DNA from: Porphyromonas sp.
Lineage (GTDB): Bacteria; Bacteroidota; Bacteroidia; Bacteroidales; Porphyromonadaceae
Assembly: GCA_029983495.1 (NCBI GenBank)
Contig: JASBZJ010000015.1
Coordinates: forward strand, 1-16,683
DNA length: 16,683 bases
Direction: 5' to 3'
Each line of letters opens with the position of its first letter. The first letter of the stretch is position 1. Below, in pieces: positions 13,933 through 16,683 of this stretch. The notes under the pieces are model-generated. The model had not been told where the DNA came from. It worked only from the letters and a program-made list of their open reading frames with translations, and searched no databases. Made by a program: the position numbers and the translations under genes.

Positions 13933-13992
13933 AAATTCTGCATTTGGCTTGACCGATTATAGTATTCTATATTTATACCACTTTCGGTAATC

Positions 13993-16593
13993 CTACTTAA
14001 CAACAATTGCTTTAAGTGTATTATCAATAGCTAATAAATAATTACCCTTTGGTAACGATGATATATCGTAGCTTATTGTATCGCCATTTCTCAAAGCTGT
14101 TTTCTTGTTTAGTGTATCTACTAATTCTCCACTTGCAGTGTACAGTTTGATAAGGGTAGATTGGTTCACACCTTGCACATATAGGGTATTATGAACGGGG
14201 TTGGGGTATACCAAAACATTATGGTTATCAACAGAGTAAGTGGCAAGGTTCTCACCTCCATACTCTATTCCGCTTTTTCCCTCCTTTCCATCGCAGTAAT
14301 CCCTAACTTGCCAGCCTTTTTTCGTGATAAACTTAACGTTCTCTTTGGAGCATTTATTTCCCTCTTTTACACTGTAACGTGTATCAACAAGGAACAACGT
14401 AGCTTTATCATCAGGCGAATAAGTTGGTAATGTTTCGAACATTTTACGACAAGCCTCATTGGTAAGTTTATTTGTGTTTACAGCTAGGAACTTTAACTTG
14501 GGCGAATTATCAACTTTAACCGATGTGAGCTTGTTCTGGAAAATATGAAGGAACTCGAGCGATGGTAAGTTGCTAGCATCAATAGATTCGAGCTCGTTCA
14601 TTTGAAAAGCTGCATAGTTAAGGTGCTTAAGCCCCGTTATATTTACATGTTTAAGTTTTCCGTTGGGGCATTTTATATCGGTTAATGTTGCGCATCCACT
14701 AAAGTCGGCATCGTCAAGCTCGGTAGCATAAATGGCAATCTTCCTTATATCGCCTTTAATACGGATTTCCGAATTTACGATTTCGTATTCATTGTAAAAG
14801 CTCCTGTACTCGCTGTCAACCCCCTCAAGTGCTACACCAATGGCATCATCGGGCACTTCGATTCCTATTTTTGTTCCGTTGTTAACACACGATTCTGGTA
14901 CTCGAAGTGTAATTAAACCTTCTCCAACAGTGGGGTTTCCGTTAGCATCGTATCCCTTGTAAGGTTCATAATTCCCATTAACGTAATCATAAACAGTCCA
15001 TCCACGAATATCGGCATTGGCAACATCATTTTTACTGCAAAGAGTAAGCTCGTGCTCGGGCGAAGTCCCTGTCCCCAAGGGAACCAATGTTCCTTTTGCG
15101 TTAAAGGGTCGTATAGGCAAAGAGGCAACAAGAGCCTGAAAACTAGCACGATTAAAATTGTTTTTTCGAATAAGGATTTGACGTAGATTCTTATTCTTCG
15201 CAACACTCAACGCTTCAAGCTTACAGTTCGCAGCATCTAACACTTCCAAGTTTGTGCATCCCGATAAATCCAAACTAGTAATAGGGTTGCTAAAAATCGA
15301 AAGTTCCTTTAATAAAGAATTGCTACTAAGGTCGATAAAGCTAATTGCATTCGTGTTTACATCAAGTGATTGAAGCGATTTACAGCCCCTCAAATCAAGC
15401 GAAGTAATATTTCCTTCCGAACATTCAAAGTGCGTAATTTCACCTTTTATTATAACAGTGCCTTTGGTTAAGGTATACTCATTCCAGCCACTTTTAAAAG
15501 GTTCTTTAGCCCCATCAATTGTTATTGTACCCTTCCCCTTTATAAGTAGCGAAACCTTTGTATCCGTTCGATTACTATGCTTAAAGACCAGTGCATTATC
15601 TATTGGAGTTGGGTTATCGTTATCCAACTCTACAATGTTGGCAAAATCGCCAAATCCTGTAGCATTCTCGTAGGCCACCTTACTGCCTTTAGGAACACGC
15701 AACAACAGCTTCGAAACCTGCATACCACTAAAAGTATTTTCCTGGCAAGTAGGTGGTACACTAGCATAAATAATCATTTCCTTGCACAAGGCAATATCCT
15801 TAAAAGCCATCGCACCAATCGATTTCAGCGTTGAGGGGAATTGAACCTTTTCGATGGCGTTACAACGCCAAAAAGCAGCTCCACCAATTGTTTCTACGCC
15901 CTCAGGGATAACAACTTTGGTAAGCTCGGGATTCGAAAGGAAAGCCATCATGCCAATTTCCTTTAATCCAGTAGGGAATACAATATCTGAAATGTGAGTA
16001 TAAGCAAAAGCTTGTTTGCCAATTGAACGTAATGATTGGGGGAGAACGAGCTTTCCTTCGAGACCAGCCATATAAAAAGCCGATTGCTCAATCGAGGTTA
16101 CGCCATCAGGGAACTGTACGGTACTTAGTTTAGGTGTACCACCAAAAGCAAAAACTCCAATACGTGTTACATCCTTGGGTAAAACAATTTCCTCGAGTGT
16201 TGCTGCACCATCGAACATTTCATCCGAAATAGCATTATCCTCGGTATATAGGTCCTTCGAGGTTTCTTGCGATATACCATATGGGTTACCACCCTTTACA
16301 ATTTTTGCATCCCTAAGGTTCATCTTTTTCAGCGAACCGCCTTCAATCCCCTGCTTAGGAACAGCCTCAGTGGTCATTTCCTTAAGTACAACAATATCAT
16401 TGCCATTTAAAGGTCCCCTAACGGTTAGGCTTTCTATAGCCATATAGTCCGCGCCGAGTGTGCTACGCAAGGTTCCTGCTTGTGAAAGCGTTACCTCGCG
16501 CGATGTTTTTGTTTGCCCACAACGTGCTGTAATTCCAAGGGTTGCAAACAATATGCTTAGTAGCAACCGTAACGAAGTGGTAAATCTTCTCAT
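13993..16593 (-). CDS. Secreted BspA/internalin-like leucine-rich-repeat protein with type IX secretion sorting domain
   Basis: An 866-residue surface protein. A signal peptide (MRRFTTSLRLLLSILFATLG) is followed by BspA-type (TpLRR, LRR_5) repeats at about residues 130-300, with the period of LPKDVTRIGVFAFGG and IPEGVETIGGAAFWRC. Two related modules follow. Each opens with a beta region ending in IxIKGxI, continues with LDLSGC-type leucine-rich repeats, and closes with a CSKxxV...GWxVxDY segment (about 336-540 and 562-768). The C-terminal 80 residues (VLVYPNPVHNTLYV, LYTASGELV, YDISSLPKGNYLLAI, ending IVVK) are a type A sorting domain of the Por/type IX system. It is thus exported across the outer membrane and probably anchored via A-LPS. 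BspA and InlJ relatives mediate adhesion and biofilm formation; that role is inferred here. Confidence 0.92.
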   Translation of the reverse strand: MRRFTTSLRLLLSILFATLGITARCGQTKTSREVTLSQAGTLRSTLGADYMAIESLTVRGPLNGNDIVVLKEMTTEAVPKQGIEGGSLKKMNLRDAKIVKGGNPYGISQETSKDLYTEDNAISDEMFDGAATLEEIVLPKDVTRIGVFAFGGTPKLSTVQFPDGVTSIEQSAFYMAGLEGKLVLPQSLRSIGKQAFAYTHISDIVFPTGLKEIGMMAFLSNPELTKVVIPEGVETIGGAAFWRCNAIEKVQFPSTLKSIGAMAFKDIALCKEMIIYASVPPTCQENTFSGMQVSKLLLRVPKGSKVAYENATGFGDFANIVELDNDNPTPIDNALVFKHSNRTDTKVSLLIKGKGTITIDGAKEPFKSGWNEYTLTKGTVIIKGEITHFECSEGNITSLDLRGCKSLQSLDVNTNAISFIDLSSNSLLKELSIFSNPITSLDLSGCTNLEVLDAANCKLEALSVAKNKNLRQILIRKNNFNRASFQALVASLPIRPFNAKGTLVPLGTGTSPEHELTLCSKNDVANADIRGWTVYDYVNGNYEPYKGYDANGNPTVGEGLITLRVPESCVNNGTKIGIEVPDDAIGVALEGVDSEYRSFYNEYEIVNSEIRIKGDIRKIAIYATELDDADFSGCATLTDIKCPNGKLKHVNITGLKHLNYAAFQMNELESIDASNLPSLEFLHIFQNKLTSVKVDNSPKLKFLAVNTNKLTNEACRKMFETLPTYSPDDKATLFLVDTRYSVKEGNKCSKENVKFITKKGWQVRDYCDGKEGKSGIEYGGENLATYSVDNHNVLVYPNPVHNTLYVQGVNQSTLIKLYTASGELVDTLNKKTALRNGDTISYDISSLPKGNYLLAIDNTLKAIVVK

Positions 16594-16683
16594 AAAAATG
16601 TAGTCGTTTTTTATATACTAAATGAATTCCTTTTTGCTATTATTTGGTTCTTTATATTGGTTCTCAATAATGCACAAGATGGT

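Noticed and set aside
13793..13990. Plus-strand frame of 65 codons between nhaD and the LRR gene
   Set aside because: It crosses the terminator stem at 13906-13931 and the -7 box flank, and its product has no recognisable feature.
1..16683. tRNA genes, CRISPR repeats, transposase genes or phage genes
   Set aside because: I looked for GGTTCGAATCC-type T-arms, regularly spaced repeats, and transposase or integrase motifs on both strands and found none. The gene content is mostly core metabolism and envelope functions.

Overview
The window looks like a chromosomal segment of a Bacteroidales bacterium, most probably Porphyromonas or a close relative. Three things support this: a large cell-surface leucine-rich-repeat protein ending in a type IX secretion (Por) sorting domain, promoter boxes of the Bacteroidetes TAnnTTTG form, and many housekeeping proteins with Bacteroidetes character. 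Every gene I can support is on the minus strand, so transcription runs from high to low coordinates. I see no tRNA, rRNA, CRISPR array, prophage or insertion sequence.

Reading in the direction of transcription, the window starts with a secreted BspA/internalin-like LRR protein (13993-16593), closed by a strong terminator at 13901-13932. Next is an NhaD-type Na+/H+ antiporter (12383-13702) with its own -7 box and a weaker terminator hairpin. A 520-base gap without a convincing gene follows (11861-12382). It holds a long imperfect hairpin just ahead of the next gene.

The most interesting unit is 8920-11860: a lipoprotein with a duplicated domain, an ECF sigma factor with a GTG start 3 bases later, and, 1 base further, a protein that appears to span both membranes. 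That protein has a cytoplasmic anti-sigma-like N-terminus, one inner-membrane helix, a long periplasmic linker and an outer-membrane beta-barrel. It matches the architecture of the recently described dual membrane-spanning anti-sigma (Dma) proteins of Bacteroides thetaiotaomicron. The unit ends at a very good terminator (8861-8892).

A housekeeping run follows: ftsK (chromosome segregation), a lolA-like lipoprotein carrier, panD (beta-alanine for pantothenate/CoA), ffh (SRP GTPase) and folD (one-carbon folate metabolism). It ends at a terminator at 2621-2666. The last cluster is a divergent family 9 glycosyltransferase overlapping an S4-domain RNA-binding protein with a long disordered basic tail, then an alpha-ribazole phosphatase and the first 59 codons of a cation diffusion facilitator cut by the window edge. 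A 12-base perfect palindrome and a -7 box lie just ahead of the transporter.

Most of the window is ordinary core genome. The points worth following are the Dma-type sigma/anti-sigma operon with its repeated-domain lipoprotein, the S4 protein without a catalytic domain, the structured gap at 11861-12382, and a possible operator ahead of the metal transporter.
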